Positions 42,690 through 51,431 are shown, counted from the stretch's first letter. The stretch is DNA of 59,381 bases from Chloroflexota bacterium (GCA_016202545.1 JACQON010000024.1:1-59381); one strand, 5' to 3'. Numbers and translations: made by a program. Notes: generated from the letters alone by a model not told the origin.

Positions 42690-42766
42690 TGGTACCCCTG
42701 GGGCGATTCGAACGCCCGACACGCGGTTTAGGAAACCGCTGCTCTATCCATCTGAGCTACAGGGGC
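42690..42766 (-). tRNA. tRNA-Arg (CCT)
   Basis: A 77-nt tRNA. The acceptor GCCCCTG pairs with CAGGGGT (closing G-T wobble), the anticodon stem is GCGGT/ACCGC with loop TTCCTAA giving CCT, the T loop is TTCGAAT, and CCA is encoded. Confidence 0.94.
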
Positions 42767-42887
42767 ATGTCCCAGCCTGTTTCCGAAATAGTCTCTGCCA
42801 GGTATCACTATTTTAAACGGTAATCAGCGTCTATGGCAAGTCTGGGGGATAACACACCGCCAAGCCACTTGACCGCAGCCTGAGCGG

Positions 42888-43613
42888 CTAAGCAGATGAG
42901 GGTTGAAGGTATGGGGCCAGCTCGGCCAGGCTGTGAATCCGGGGACAGTCGCTGATATCGGGATGCAGGTCGTAGCGGTCAATAAGTATGGGGTTGATGC
43001 CCACTCCCCTGGCCCCGACCACGTCTACCCGGTACTGGTCGCCCACGTGGACTGCTTCCCGGGGCTGGACGCCGGCCTTTTCCAGGGCCGCCAGGAAAAA
43101 ACGGGGAGACGGCTTATCAACGCCTATCTCCCCCGAACTGACCACGAAATCAAGGAGGGGTCCCAATCCCAGCTTACGGCAGATAGCGCCCACGTCCCTG
43201 GTCAGATTGGTGAGCAGCCCCAGGACAAACCCTTGCTCATCCAATCTGCTAAAGGTTGGCAGGACATCATCAAACAGGACAAAGGTGGTATCCTTAAAAA
43301 GCTGCCGTCCGGCCTGGATGAGCTTCAGAAGCAGCGCTTTATCTGCAGTGACGCCGCCTCCGGCCAGAATCAACCTCTGGTACTCCACCCAGACCTGGCT
43401 CTGTGCCTCAGGGCTTCTCTTCTCCACCGGCGAACGGGAGTTTTCCTCCAGGTAATACTGGTCAGCGGCGGCAACTCCGTGCATTATTTGCCCGGCAGAA
43501 ATCCCGATGCCAAACTGCCGGAACAACTGACCATACAATTCATGCCGGGGCGGGTCATAACGGGCGAGGGTATTAAACCAGTCGAAGAATACTGCTCTAA
43601 TTATCACCAACAC
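42888..43613 (-). CDS. HAD-superfamily hydrolase
   Basis: A 241-aa HAD subfamily IA protein. Motif I reads [10 protein letters not shown] with nucleophile Asp11; the second Asp usual in phosphatases is replaced by Phe. Motif II is GLLTNLT, the motif III lysine is in [13 protein letters not shown], and motif IV is [13 protein letters not shown]. It may be a phosphatase with altered general acid chemistry or a haloacid-dehalogenase-like enzyme; a substrate cannot be named. Starts GTG 43613 or GTG 43607 overlap the end of acpP, so it belongs to the nusB-acpP operon. Confidence 0.87.
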   Translation of the reverse strand: MLVIIRAVFFDWFNTLARYDPPRHELYGQLFRQFGIGISAGQIMHGVAAADQYYLEENSRSPVEKRSPEAQSQVWVEYQRLILAGGGVTADKALLLKLIQAGRQLFKDTTFVLFDDVLPTFSRLDEQGFVLGLLTNLTRDVGAICRKLGLGPLLDFVVSSGEIGVDKPSPRFFLAALEKAGVQPREAVHVGDQYRVDVVGARGVGINPILIDRYDLHPDISDCPRIHSLAELAPYLQPSSA

Positions 43614-43857
43614 CCAGGTCCTTGAGGTAATCGACCGCGCCCTGGATAGTTATCAGTTTCTCCGCATCCTCGTCAGGTATCTCAACCTTACGAGTGGGAT
43701 TGCTGAACTCTTCCTCCATAGACATGACAAGTTCTACCAGGTCCAGAGAATCAGCACCCAGGTCGTCAACAAAGCTGGCAGTTGCCACCACCTCGCTCTC
43801 CTCAACTCCCAACTGCTCGACAACTATCTTCTTCACCCGCTCATAAACGGTTGCCAA
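43597..43857 (-). CDS. acpP: Acyl carrier protein
   Basis: An 86-aa acidic four-helix carrier. Ser37 in [15 protein letters not shown] is the 4'-phosphopantetheine attachment site. It carries growing acyl chains in fatty acid and lipid synthesis and could donate to the PlsX/PlsY pathway. It follows nusB by 26 nt on the minus strand. No fab genes are adjacent. Confidence 0.97.
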   Translation of the reverse strand: MATVYERVKKIVVEQLGVEESEVVATASFVDDLGADSLDLVELVMSMEEEFSNPTRKVEIPDEDAEKLITIQGAVDYLKDLGVGDN

Positions 43858-43883
43858 TTTATACTCCCCTTTCTAGAAGCCCT

Positions 43884-44294
43884 CTAGCTACTGGCAAGCG
43901 CGCTAATTGAACCCAGGACACCATTGACAAACTTAGGCGAGTTCTCAGCACCAAACGCCTTAGCCAGTTCGACCGCCTCGTTAATAGCCACTTTCATCGA
44001 CACCTTATTATCAAACAAAATCTCGAAGATTGCAAGCCTCAAGATATTCCGGTCCACCGCCGGTATCTGCTCTATCGGCCAGGCAGGAGCAAACTTTTGA
44101 ATCTTGGCGTCGATTTTATCCTTCTTATCGAGGGCACCATTGACCAGCCCACGGACAAAGGCGGCATTCTCTTCGGACATTTGCTCACTGGCCAGGATAC
44201 GGTCCAGCACCGTCCCCGCCTCATGCTCCACCGAATCTATCTCGTAAAGCGCCTGCAGGGCGAGTGCTCTTGCCCTTCGGCGGGACCCTACCAT
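43884..44294 (-). CDS. nusB: Transcription antitermination protein NusB
   Basis: A 136-aa all-helical protein that binds boxA RNA with S10 during rRNA antitermination. RRRARALALQALYEIDSV at the N-terminus and the C-terminal INEAVELAKAFGAENSPKFV with NGVLGSI are family signatures. It has its own promoter, divergent from the acyl-CoA ligase operon, and probably drives acpP and the HAD gene. Confidence 0.96.
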   Translation of the reverse strand: MVGSRRRARALALQALYEIDSVEHEAGTVLDRILASEQMSEENAAFVRGLVNGALDKKDKIDAKIQKFAPAWPIEQIPAVDRNILRLAIFEILFDNKVSMKVAINEAVELAKAFGAENSPKFVNGVLGSISALASS

Positions 44295-44319
44295 AATATT
44301 TTCCCCAACTTAAGCAGGA

Positions 44320-44349
44320 ATTATAGCATCACTTATCGGTCCGGGTCAA
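44320..44349 (-). promoter_or_regulatory. nusB promoter
   Basis: On the minus strand TTGACC (44349-44344) and TATAAT (44325-44320) are spaced by 18 nt, about 26 nt before the nusB start codon. Confidence 0.6.
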
Positions 44350-44367
44350 TAGCACCGCACGCCTTCC

Positions 44368-44395
44368 TTGACATAGCCCATATTGCGGCTATAAT
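44368..44395 (+). promoter_or_regulatory. Promoter of the acyl-CoA ligase operon
   Basis: Perfect boxes TTGACA (44368-44373) and TATAAT (44390-44395) with a 16-nt spacer lie about 70 nt before the ligase start. It is back-to-back with the nusB promoter. No operator-like palindrome was seen. Confidence 0.65.
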
Positions 44396-44467
44396 TATCA
44401 CAGGACGATTTACAGGAACATCTGGCGACACTGCACCCCGCTCAAGGTTAAGCATCCCGGCGGAAGA

Positions 44468-46153
44468 ATGGAGAAAGAAACAAGGATGGAAACAATAAAG
44501 GGCTTCCCGGCAACCTCGCATGATGACTTTCCCCTGAACGTGACCACCATACTTAGACACGCCGTCAGGAACTACGCCGGCCAGAAAATCGTCAGCCGCA
44601 CGCCGGGCGGCATCTTCCGCTACACCTTCAAAGATTCCTACGAGCGGATACAAAGGCTGGCCAACGCCCTGGAAGCCCTGGGGATTAGGCAGGGGGACCG
44701 GGTAGGGGTGCTGGAATGGAACACATATCGCTATCATGAACTCTGCTTCGCCATCCCGGGAATTGCGGCGGTGATGCTGCAAATGAACATGAGACTGTCG
44801 CCGTCAGACCTGGTCTACGTTGCCAACCACGCTCAGGCGGAGCTGGTCTTCGTTGATGAGACAGCCATCCCCGCGGCGGAGGCCATCGCAGCCGAATTCA
44901 CGCCGCGCAAGGGATGGGTCATCCTGACCGATAAAAAGCCCGCTGACATCGCCGCCAAACTGAAACCGCTCTATACCTACGAGGACCTCCTGCGGCAGGC
45001 CAAGCCAGAGCATTCCTGGCCACTTATAGATGAAACGTCCGCTTATGCCGGCTGCTACACCACCGGCACCACCGGACGGCCAAAAGGAGTCTATTACTCC
45101 CACCGCAATGGCTATCTCATGGCCTGCACGGCCGCCCTCAACCTGGAGTTGACCCTCAGGGACTCCTTACTGCAACTGGTGCCTATTTATCATGTCGTGG
45201 GATGGTTCAATCACCACGCCGCCCTTTTGACCGGCGCCAAGATAGTCTTTCCCGGGAGATTCACCACCCAGGATATGGGCCCCATCATTGACCTGATGGT
45301 GCAGGAGAAGGTAACCGCCGGCGTCGCCGGCACGGCCGTCTATATGCCCATGCTGGAATATATAAGGGGGATGGAGAAAAAGCCTGACTTCAGCCGCGTG
45401 CGCTTCGTCTCCGGCGCCAGCAGGCCACCGATATCCATGATAAAGGGCTTTTATGAATTGACCGGGGCCACGGTCTATCACGGCTACGGGGCCACCGAGA
45501 ATACGGCGTGGGCGACAACCAACAAACCCAAGCCCTGGACGGCAGCCCATCTGACCAATGAGGAAAAGTGGGCGCAACAGAGAAAGCAGGGGCTGATGGT
45601 GGTGGGCTGCGACGTCAGGATAGTTGGCGCCAACGGAACTGATGTTCCTCACGACGGCAAATCGCCCGGAGAACTCCTGATGCGGGCGCCGTGGGTGAAC
45701 AGGACTTACTACAATACTCCTGAAGCTGCCGGCAGGTTCACCGAGGATGGCTACTGGAGAAGCGGCGACGTGGCCACCATAGACCTGGAGGGATATATCG
45801 AGATTGTTGACCGGCTCAAAGACGTGATAAAGAGCGGCGGCGAGTGGATTTCCTCGGTTGACATGGAAAACGAGATAATGGAGCATCCGGCCGTCCTGGA
45901 GGCCGCCGTATGTGGCATCCCCCACCCCAAATGGGATGAGAGGCCGCTGGCCCTGGCAGTGCTGAGGCCAGACTTTAAAGGAAAGACCACCAAAGAGGAC
46001 ATCATAAAGCACCTCAGCAGAAGATTTGCCAAGTGGCAACTTCCGGACGAAGTGAAGTTCGTTGATGAAATACCCAAGACAAGCGTGGGGAAGTTCAAGA
46101 AGAGCGCCATCAGAGAGCAATACCGGGACGAATACATGAAGAAGCAGGGCTAG
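44468..46153 (+). CDS. Acyl-CoA synthetase (AMP-dependent ligase)
   Basis: A 561-aa ANL-superfamily enzyme that activates a carboxylic acid to its CoA thioester through an acyl-adenylate. AMP-binding motif TTGTTGRPKGVYYSHR is near residue 197, YHGYGATEN is motif A5, YWRSGDVATIDLEGYIEIVD precedes the hinge, and KTSVGKFKKSAIR near the C-terminus holds the adenylation lysine. It is closest in feel to long/medium-chain fatty-acyl-CoA ligases. It opens a five-gene set for fatty-acid-like degradation. Confidence 0.93.
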   Translation: MEKETRMETIKGFPATSHDDFPLNVTTILRHAVRNYAGQKIVSRTPGGIFRYTFKDSYERIQRLANALEALGIRQGDRVGVLEWNTYRYHELCFAIPGIAAVMLQMNMRLSPSDLVYVANHAQAELVFVDETAIPAAEAIAAEFTPRKGWVILTDKKPADIAAKLKPLYTYEDLLRQAKPEHSWPLIDETSAYAGCYTTGTTGRPKGVYYSHRNGYLMACTAALNLELTLRDSLLQLVPIYHVVGWFNHHAALLTGAKIVFPGRFTTQDMGPIIDLMVQEKVTAGVAGTAVYMPMLEYIRGMEKKPDFSRVRFVSGASRPPISMIKGFYELTGATVYHGYGATENTAWATTNKPKPWTAAHLTNEEKWAQQRKQGLMVVGCDVRIVGANGTDVPHDGKSPGELLMRAPWVNRTYYNTPEAAGRFTEDGYWRSGDVATIDLEGYIEIVDRLKDVIKSGGEWISSVDMENEIMEHPAVLEAAVCGIPHPKWDERPLALAVLRPDFKGKTTKEDIIKHLSRRFAKWQLPDEVKFVDEIPKTSVGKFKKSAIREQYRDEYMKKQG

Positions 46154-46188
46154 GCGTTCCAGCCTGAAGCTCTGAACAGAGGGATAAC

Positions 46189-46962
46189 ATGCACGTCAGA
46201 GAGCTGTTCAACCTTTCCGGTAAAGTAGCCATAGTCACTGGAGGCTCCAGGGGGATAGGCAAGGAAATAGCCACCGGGCTGGGAGAGGCAGGAGCCAGAG
46301 TCACCATAACCGCCCGCAGGGAACAATGGCTGACGCCCGCCTGTGATGAGCTCACAAGCCTGGGCATTGACTGTCTGGCAGTAACAGCGGATATAGCCAG
46401 CGTTGAGGAGGTGAACCGCATCCTGGCCGACACCCTGGAACGCTGGGGAAGGATAGATATACTGGTCAACAACGCCGGCATCACCTGGGGCACGCCCCCG
46501 GAGGATATGCCCCTGGACAAGTGGGATGCCGTCATCGACACCAACGCCAGGGGAACTCTGATTTGCTGCCAGCAAGTCGGCAAGGAGATGATAAAACGGG
46601 GCGGCGGCAACATCATCAATATCGCTTCCACCACCGGGATGCTAGCTGTTGACCCCAGGGTGATGCAAGCCATCGGCTACCAGGCGAGCAAGGCAGCTAT
46701 CATAGTCATGACCCGGCAGTTGGCCGTAGAATGGGCCAGGCATGACATCAGGGTAAACGCTATTGCGCCGTTCTTTTTCACCACCCGCATGACCGAGGCG
46801 GTAACTCAGCGGGCAGAGAAAGAGCTCATCCAGCACATTCCCATGGGCAGAGTGGGCCGGGAAGGGGAAATAAAGGGGGTGGCCTTGTTCCTCGCCAGCG
46901 AGGCATCAAGATACATCACCGGCCAGGTGATTAACGTTGACGGGGGCATGTCCGCGTGGTAG
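46189..46962 (+). CDS. SDR-family oxidoreductase (FabG-like)
   Basis: A 257-aa classical short-chain dehydrogenase. The NAD(P) motif TGGSRGIG is at residues 17-24, NNAG follows at about 94, and the catalytic Ser147, Tyr164 and Lys168 are present. The C-terminal YITGQVINVDGGMSAW is typical of gluconate-dehydrogenase or FabG-like enzymes. In this operon it may reduce or oxidise a 3-oxo/3-hydroxyacyl-CoA or another alcohol intermediate; the L-3-hydroxyacyl dehydrogenase is encoded next, so the two may handle different stereoisomers. Confidence 0.92.
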   Translation: MHVRELFNLSGKVAIVTGGSRGIGKEIATGLGEAGARVTITARREQWLTPACDELTSLGIDCLAVTADIASVEEVNRILADTLERWGRIDILVNNAGITWGTPPEDMPLDKWDAVIDTNARGTLICCQQVGKEMIKRGGGNIINIASTTGMLAVDPRVMQAIGYQASKAAIIVMTRQLAVEWARHDIRVNAIAPFFFTTRMTEAVTQRAEKELIQHIPMGRVGREGEIKGVALFLASEASRYITGQVINVDGGMSAW

Positions 46963-47055
46963 CTTTTCTGGAGCGACAAAGGGAGATTGTACCGGCAATC
47001 CGTAAACAGGCTTCACTACCCCTGAGGCAGAATCCCGAAAAGGAGGACTGATACC

Positions 47056-47907
47056 GTGGTCATCAGAAATGTGTTTGTCATGGGCGCCGGCCTGATGGGC
47101 AGCGGCATCGCCCAGGTCATTGCCGAGTCCGGCTACAACGTGACCATCATGGATGTAAAGAACGAAATACTGAACAAAGCGCTGACCAGCGTCGAAAAGG
47201 GGCTGGACAGAAGGATTAAAAAAGGCGAGCTACAGGAAAACGACAAGAAGACCATAATGTCCCGAATCAAGACCACCCTTGAGCTTAACGCCGCCAGAGA
47301 CGCCGACCTGGCCATCGAAGCCATACCGGAGGACCTGGAGCTGAAATCGGATGCCTTCAAAAAGCTGGACGGTATCTGCCAGGAAGGGGCTATACTGGCC
47401 TCAAATACCTCAGCTCTGCCCATAGGCACTATCGCCGCCGCCACCAGAAGGCCATCGAGGGTTATCGGCATCCACTTCATGAACCCGGTGCCGGTAATCA
47501 AAGGGATAGAGATAATAGCGGGCAGGCACACCTCGCCCGATGTCGTGGAGGCCAGCAAGTCCTTTGTCAGGAGCCTGGGCAAGGAACCGTGCCTGGCCAG
47601 GGACTACAGCGGCTTCATTGTATCGCGGCTGGTGGACGCCCTGATGAACGAGGCCATCCGCTGCGTCATGGACGGCAACAGCCCGGAAGAGGTGGACAAA
47701 GCGATGAAGCTGTGCTGCAACTTCCCCATCGGCCCCCTGGAGCTGTGCGACCTGGTCGGCGCTGAAATCGCCTACCACGGCATGGAAACGCTGCGGGCCG
47801 AATTCGGCGAGCGGTTCCAGCCAGCGCCGCTGCTGGCGGCTATGGTCCGCTCCGGCGACCTCGGCCGCAAGACCGGCCGCGGCTTCTATGATTACACCCA
47901 GAAATAG
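47056..47907 (+). CDS. 3-hydroxyacyl-CoA dehydrogenase
   Basis: A 283-aa short form, similar in length to clostridial 3-hydroxybutyryl-CoA dehydrogenase. The NAD Rossmann motif GAGLMGSGIAQVIAESGYNV starts at residue 10, IGIHFMNPVP contains the catalytic His, and the C-terminal dimer domain has FIVSRLVDALMNEAIRC. It oxidises L-3-hydroxyacyl-CoA to 3-ketoacyl-CoA in beta-oxidation, or works in reverse. The start is GTG, 8 nt after aggagg. Confidence 0.95.
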   Translation: MVIRNVFVMGAGLMGSGIAQVIAESGYNVTIMDVKNEILNKALTSVEKGLDRRIKKGELQENDKKTIMSRIKTTLELNAARDADLAIEAIPEDLELKSDAFKKLDGICQEGAILASNTSALPIGTIAAATRRPSRVIGIHFMNPVPVIKGIEIIAGRHTSPDVVEASKSFVRSLGKEPCLARDYSGFIVSRLVDALMNEAIRCVMDGNSPEEVDKAMKLCCNFPIGPLELCDLVGAEIAYHGMETLRAEFGERFQPAPLLAAMVRSGDLGRKTGRGFYDYTQK

Positions 47908-47947
47908 CCGGTCAAGCATGGTGAACAGAGCTAAGCGGAGGAAGAAG

Positions 47948-49168
47948 ATGAGCACGGATAATGATGTCGTAATCGTTAGCGCAGTCAGAACGCCCTTCGG
48001 CCGGTACGGTGGCTCGCTCAAGGATATTGACTATTATGACCTGGGCGCTATCCCCATGAGGGAGGTAATCAGCAAAGTCAAGGTCAGCCCGGACGTGGTC
48101 AAAGAGGTCTTCTGGGGCGTGGGCGATACATCTCCGTGCAAAGACCCCTATACGCCGGTTGCCGCCAGGCAGTCGCTCCTGAAGGCGGGACTGCCCGCCG
48201 AGACGCCGTCAATTTCCTTCGATATGGCCTGCGTGTCAGCCATGCATGCCGTCAAGCTGGCGGCCATGACCATAAAGCTAGGAGAAATAGATGCCGCCAT
48301 CGCCGGCGGCGCCACCTCGTTCAGCACCGAGCCGCTCGTTGTCAGAGGTATCAGGTTTCAGGGTTTCCGTCTGGGCGACCTCAAGATGGAGGACCCCCTG
48401 CTCGCCCTTGGCTACAAGGACTTCAACCCGGTGGCAGTTGATACTGACAATGTAGCCCATGAGCATGGAATAGGCAGGGAGGAGCAGGACGAGTGGGCGC
48501 TCCGCAGTCACGTAAACTACGGCAACGCCTGGAACGCAGGTAAGCTCAAGGATGAGATAATGCCGCTCACCATCCCCCAGGAGAAGGGTGAGCCCAGGGT
48601 GCTCAACATTGACGAGCAGTACCGGCCGGATAGCAGCCTGGAAAGACTTTCCCGGCTCAAGACGGTATACGGCACCAGGGCCATCACCGCCGGCAACGCC
48701 CCTGGCATGAATGACGGGGCTGCCGCCATCCTGGTGATGACGCGCCGCCGCGCCGGTGAGCTTGGCCTGGAATGCCTGGCTACGATAGTGGCGCAGGTCT
48801 CGATTGCCATCAAGCCCGACCGCATGCCGGAAGCGCCGGCCTGCGCCATCGAGGAAGTCCTGAAGAAGGCAGACCTGACCCTGGCTGATATTTCGGTTAT
48901 GGAGATAAACGAGGCCTTTGCCGCCGTGCCACTGGTATCCACACTGATGCTGGCCGACGGCGACAAAAAGAAGCTCAAGAAGATAAGGGACAAGACCAAC
49001 GTCAACGGCAGCGCCATAGCCACCGGCCATCCTAACACCACCAGCGGAGCGCGGCTCATCATGAACCTCATGTATGAATTGCGCCGGCGGGGGGGAGGCT
49101 ACGCCCTGGGGGCTATATGCGGCGGCCTGGCGCAGGCCGATGCCACCATTATCAAGGTAGAATCTTAA
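47948..49168 (+). CDS. Thiolase (acetyl-CoA acyltransferase)
   Basis: A 406-aa thiolase cleaving 3-ketoacyl-CoA with CoA. The nucleophilic Cys95 lies in DMACVSAMHAVKLA, the NEAFA motif is present near residue 319, His361 is in ATGHPNTTSGAR, and the second Cys391 lies in CGGLAQADA. The GHP motif has Asn-Thr-Thr where Gly/Ala and Cys/Met are more usual. The ATG at 47948 has gcggagg upstream and begins the conserved DVVIVSAVRTPFGRYGGSL; a longer frame to 47888 overlaps the previous gene. Confidence 0.94.
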   Translation: MSTDNDVVIVSAVRTPFGRYGGSLKDIDYYDLGAIPMREVISKVKVSPDVVKEVFWGVGDTSPCKDPYTPVAARQSLLKAGLPAETPSISFDMACVSAMHAVKLAAMTIKLGEIDAAIAGGATSFSTEPLVVRGIRFQGFRLGDLKMEDPLLALGYKDFNPVAVDTDNVAHEHGIGREEQDEWALRSHVNYGNAWNAGKLKDEIMPLTIPQEKGEPRVLNIDEQYRPDSSLERLSRLKTVYGTRAITAGNAPGMNDGAAAILVMTRRRAGELGLECLATIVAQVSIAIKPDRMPEAPACAIEEVLKKADLTLADISVMEINEAFAAVPLVSTLMLADGDKKKLKKIRDKTNVNGSAIATGHPNTTSGARLIMNLMYELRRRGGGYALGAICGGLAQADATIIKVES

Positions 49169-49185
49169 TCAGATAAGGAGCAAAC

Positions 49186-50325
49186 ATGACGGGCGCATAT
49201 CGTCTAACCGAAGCACACGAGATGGTCCGCACCATGGCCCGGCAGATGGCCAGAGAAAAGCTGGCACCGAGGGCAGCGGAGATAGACAAAAACGGCGAGT
49301 TCCCCTGGGATATCATAGAGTTCTACCGGGAGAACCACATACTGGAAATGCCCATCCCGGCGGAATACGGCGGGCAAGGAGCTGATACCCTGTCCCGCAC
49401 CCTGGTGATAGAGGAGTTTGCCGCTGCCTGCGCCAACTCCGCCCATGCCCTGGCTGACCACTGGATGGGTCTTCATCCCATCGAGATAGGCGGCAGCGAG
49501 GAGCTGAAAAGGCGGCTGCTCCCCGAACTGCGGAAAAAGCTGGTCGCCTTCTCCGTCACCGAGCCCGAAGCCGGGTCAGACGTGGCCAACCTCAAGACCA
49601 GGGCGATAGCCAGGGGAGACCACTATATACTGAATGGAATCAAATGCTTCTGCACCGATGGCGCCGTGGCCGACTACATCGTCATCTTCGCCAAGACCGA
49701 CCCTGAAGCAGGCTCACGCGGCATATCGGCCTTTGTCGTTGATACCAGGGCCACCGGCTTCTCCATAGGCAAGATAGAAGACCAGATGGGGCTGAGGGGC
49801 ACCCGGGCTTGCGAGCTGGTCCTCGAGGATTGCGCCGTACCCAGAGAGAACCTGCTGGGCAGGGAAGGCGATGGCTTCAAGATTGCCATGCAGACCTTTG
49901 ACCGCTCCCGGCCCACAGACGCTATCCTGGCGCTGGGAATTGCCCAGGGCGCGTTATCTTATGCCAAAGAATACGCCAAGCAGAGGGTGCAGTTTGGCCG
50001 TGCAATAGCAGAGTTTCAGGCGATTCAGTTCATGCTGGCCGACATGGCCACGGGCATTGAGGCCGCCCGGCATCTGGTGTATAAGGCTGCCTCCCTGATA
50101 GATGACGGCACTCCCGACCCGATGATGTCAGCCATGGCCAACTGCTTCGCCACTGATACCGCCGTGAAAGTGACCACCGACGCCATACAGGTCATGGGGG
50201 GCTACGGATACATGAGGGACCACCCTGTGGAAAGGATGTTCCGTGATGCCCGGCTCTTCCAGATAGTGGAAGGCACCAACCAGGTGCTGAGGATAGTTAT
50301 CGCCCGCAGCCTACTAAAAAAATAG
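49186..50325 (+). CDS. Acyl-CoA dehydrogenase
   Basis: A 379-aa FAD flavoprotein introducing a 2,3-double bond into acyl-CoA. Family signatures are FSVTEPEAGSDVANLKT, the DRSRPTDAILALGIAQGAL helix, AIAEFQAIQFMLADMAT and GGYGYMRDHPVERMFRDAR. The catalytic base is Glu362 in IVEGTNQVLR, the position used by short/medium-chain enzymes. Electron-transfer flavoprotein genes are not adjacent. It closes the degradation operon. Confidence 0.95.
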   Translation: MTGAYRLTEAHEMVRTMARQMAREKLAPRAAEIDKNGEFPWDIIEFYRENHILEMPIPAEYGGQGADTLSRTLVIEEFAAACANSAHALADHWMGLHPIEIGGSEELKRRLLPELRKKLVAFSVTEPEAGSDVANLKTRAIARGDHYILNGIKCFCTDGAVADYIVIFAKTDPEAGSRGISAFVVDTRATGFSIGKIEDQMGLRGTRACELVLEDCAVPRENLLGREGDGFKIAMQTFDRSRPTDAILALGIAQGALSYAKEYAKQRVQFGRAIAEFQAIQFMLADMATGIEAARHLVYKAASLIDDGTPDPMMSAMANCFATDTAVKVTTDAIQVMGGYGYMRDHPVERMFRDARLFQIVEGTNQVLRIVIARSLLKK

Positions 50326-50361
50326 GCGTAATCCCGGTCTGGCCAGTCCGCCCCGGCGGCG

Positions 50362-50592
50362 TTACACCCTCGGCCTTCCGCTGCCGATGATAGCAATCTG
50401 AACGTTCTTGCCACAGCTGGGACAGGTTATGTTCAGCGTGATTGGCTGACTTACGACGCGCTCGGCGACCGCGGTAACTATCGAGTCGATGTTGTCCAGC
50501 CGCTGGTCCAGCATGTCCAGGCGCTTTTTTATCTGCTCGATGTCCGGCGCTTGCCTTTGCCCCACGCCGCCCGCTTTATCCTTCTCGGCCAA
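50362..50592 (-). CDS. Small coiled-coil protein with single CxxC
   Basis: Using a TTG start at 50592 (ggagag 7 nt upstream) the product has 76 residues. A predicted coiled coil (DIEQIKKRLDMLDQRLDNI) is followed by a beta-rich tail containing one Cys pair, ITCPSCGKNVQIAIIGSG. A single CxxC suggests metal sharing between two subunits or a redox role. Longer readings start at 50607 or 50616. It is convergent with the acyl-CoA dehydrogenase gene and unique in the window; the family is not recognised. Confidence 0.6.
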   Translation of the reverse strand: MAEKDKAGGVGQRQAPDIEQIKKRLDMLDQRLDNIDSIVTAVAERVVSQPITLNITCPSCGKNVQIAIIGSGRPRV

Positions 50593-50730
50593 AACCGCAC
50601 TCTCCACAAGGCACAATTAGCTAATTATATGCGCCAGGATGATAGATGTCAAAAAGCCCGCTGGGTGAGGTAAATGAACAATCCGGGAGGGTACTTAATG
50701 ACTACATGGCAGACGACTTCATATGTCATT

Positions 50731-50776
50731 GCGAGCCGAAGCCCTGAGCGAAGCGAAGGGGCAGCGAAGCAATCTA
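50731..50776. repeat. Dispersed repeat 'tgtcattgcgag...gaagcaatct'
   Basis: This copy starts tgtcattgcgagccgaagc and ends gcagcgaagcaatctatc. It is the inverse orientation of the unit ends at 15900-16060 and 23763-23800. Confidence 0.6.
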
Positions 50777-50841
50777 TCATCCTGGACAACCAGCACCGCA
50801 AAGGATGAAAATGCTCCCATCTAAGCGCTCCTTAGAAGTGT

Positions 50842-50976
50842 GACCTCATCCCCTTTATCCCCTTCTCCTCGCGAGGAGAAGGGGATATTTTGAAAGAGGG
50901 GGCTTCGCCCCCTCTTTATACTGACTCCCCCTCCCCTCACCAATTCCCCAAGGGAAGGGGGGACAAAGGGAGATGG
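50842..50976. repeat. Three-hairpin palindromic repeat, copy 2
   Basis: It begins gacctcatcccctttatcc as in copy 1. Hairpin 1 is a 26-nt perfect palindrome of ccccttctcctcg and its complement (50859-50884). Hairpin 2 is aaagagggggc-ttc-gccccctcttt (about 50893-50917). Hairpin 3 has arms CCCCCTCCC and GGGAAGGGGGG. The region 50593-51060 has no gene apart from repeats. Confidence 0.75.
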
Positions 50977-51018
50977 GTTCACCAAAATATCTTATGGTGA
51001 AAATGAAGGTATTTTCAG

Positions 51019-51038
51019 GGTAATGACAGGGCATTACC
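51019..51038. promoter_or_regulatory. Inverted repeat upstream of the EF-like gene
   Basis: The arms GGTAATG and CATTACC with a 6-nt spacer lie 23 nt upstream of the predicted -35 box. This is a possible activator or repressor site. Confidence 0.3.
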
Positions 51039-51060
51039 GAACAATCTCGATCTGGTATGC

Positions 51061-51089
51061 TTGATTTGCACCAAATGGCGGCATATACT
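51061..51089 (+). promoter_or_regulatory. Candidate promoter of the EF-like gene
   Basis: TTGATT (51061-51066) and TATACT (51084-51089) are separated by 17 nt. The short leader contains the hairpin CGGCGGT-ca-ACCGCCG (51099-51114) ahead of the ribosome site aaaggaggt. Confidence 0.5.
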
Positions 51090-51137
51090 ATGCTTGTACG
51101 GCGGTCAACCGCCGGATAAACAGAAAGGAGGTCACCC

Positions 51138-51389
51138 ATGCCTGAGATAGAGATTGGCGAGGTAAACGACTTTTTTGCTCGCCCGGTGGTCGCTGGCGTC
51201 GACCTGACCGCGCCGCTGAAGGTGGGCGACACTATCCACGTCAAAGGTCATACCACTGACCTCGTCCTCACCGTCAGCTCAATGCAGATTGACAATGTCA
51301 ACGTCACCCAGGCCAAAGCAGGAGACTCGGTAGGAATAAAGGTGACCGACCGGGTGAGAAAAGCAGACAAAGTGTACAAGGTCGCCTAG
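51138..51389 (+). CDS. EF-Tu domain-2-like mini-protein
   Basis: An 83-aa protein predicted to be a single beta-barrel of the translation-factor domain 2 type. Features are the VGDTIHVKGHTTDL turn, MQIDNVNVTQAKAGDSVGIK and the closing VRKADKVYKV; the ID-AKAGD-VGI pattern is shared with EF-Tu and IF2 second domains. There is no GTPase domain. Such stand-alone proteins are annotated as 'translation elongation factor-like' and their function is unknown. It has a strong ribosome site, its own promoter and a hairpin leader, implying high or regulated expression. Confidence 0.8.
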   Translation: MPEIEIGEVNDFFARPVVAGVDLTAPLKVGDTIHVKGHTTDLVLTVSSMQIDNVNVTQAKAGDSVGIKVTDRVRKADKVYKVA

Positions 51390-51431
51390 CAAAGGATAGC
51401 GCAATATCCCGCAGTCCTGTGCCGCAGCCGA

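Noticed and set aside
45167-46120. Long antisense ORF opposite the acyl-CoA ligase (317 aa)
   Set aside because: It is a shadow of the GC-rich ligase gene; the translation is low-complexity and family-less, while the plus frame has all ANL motifs.
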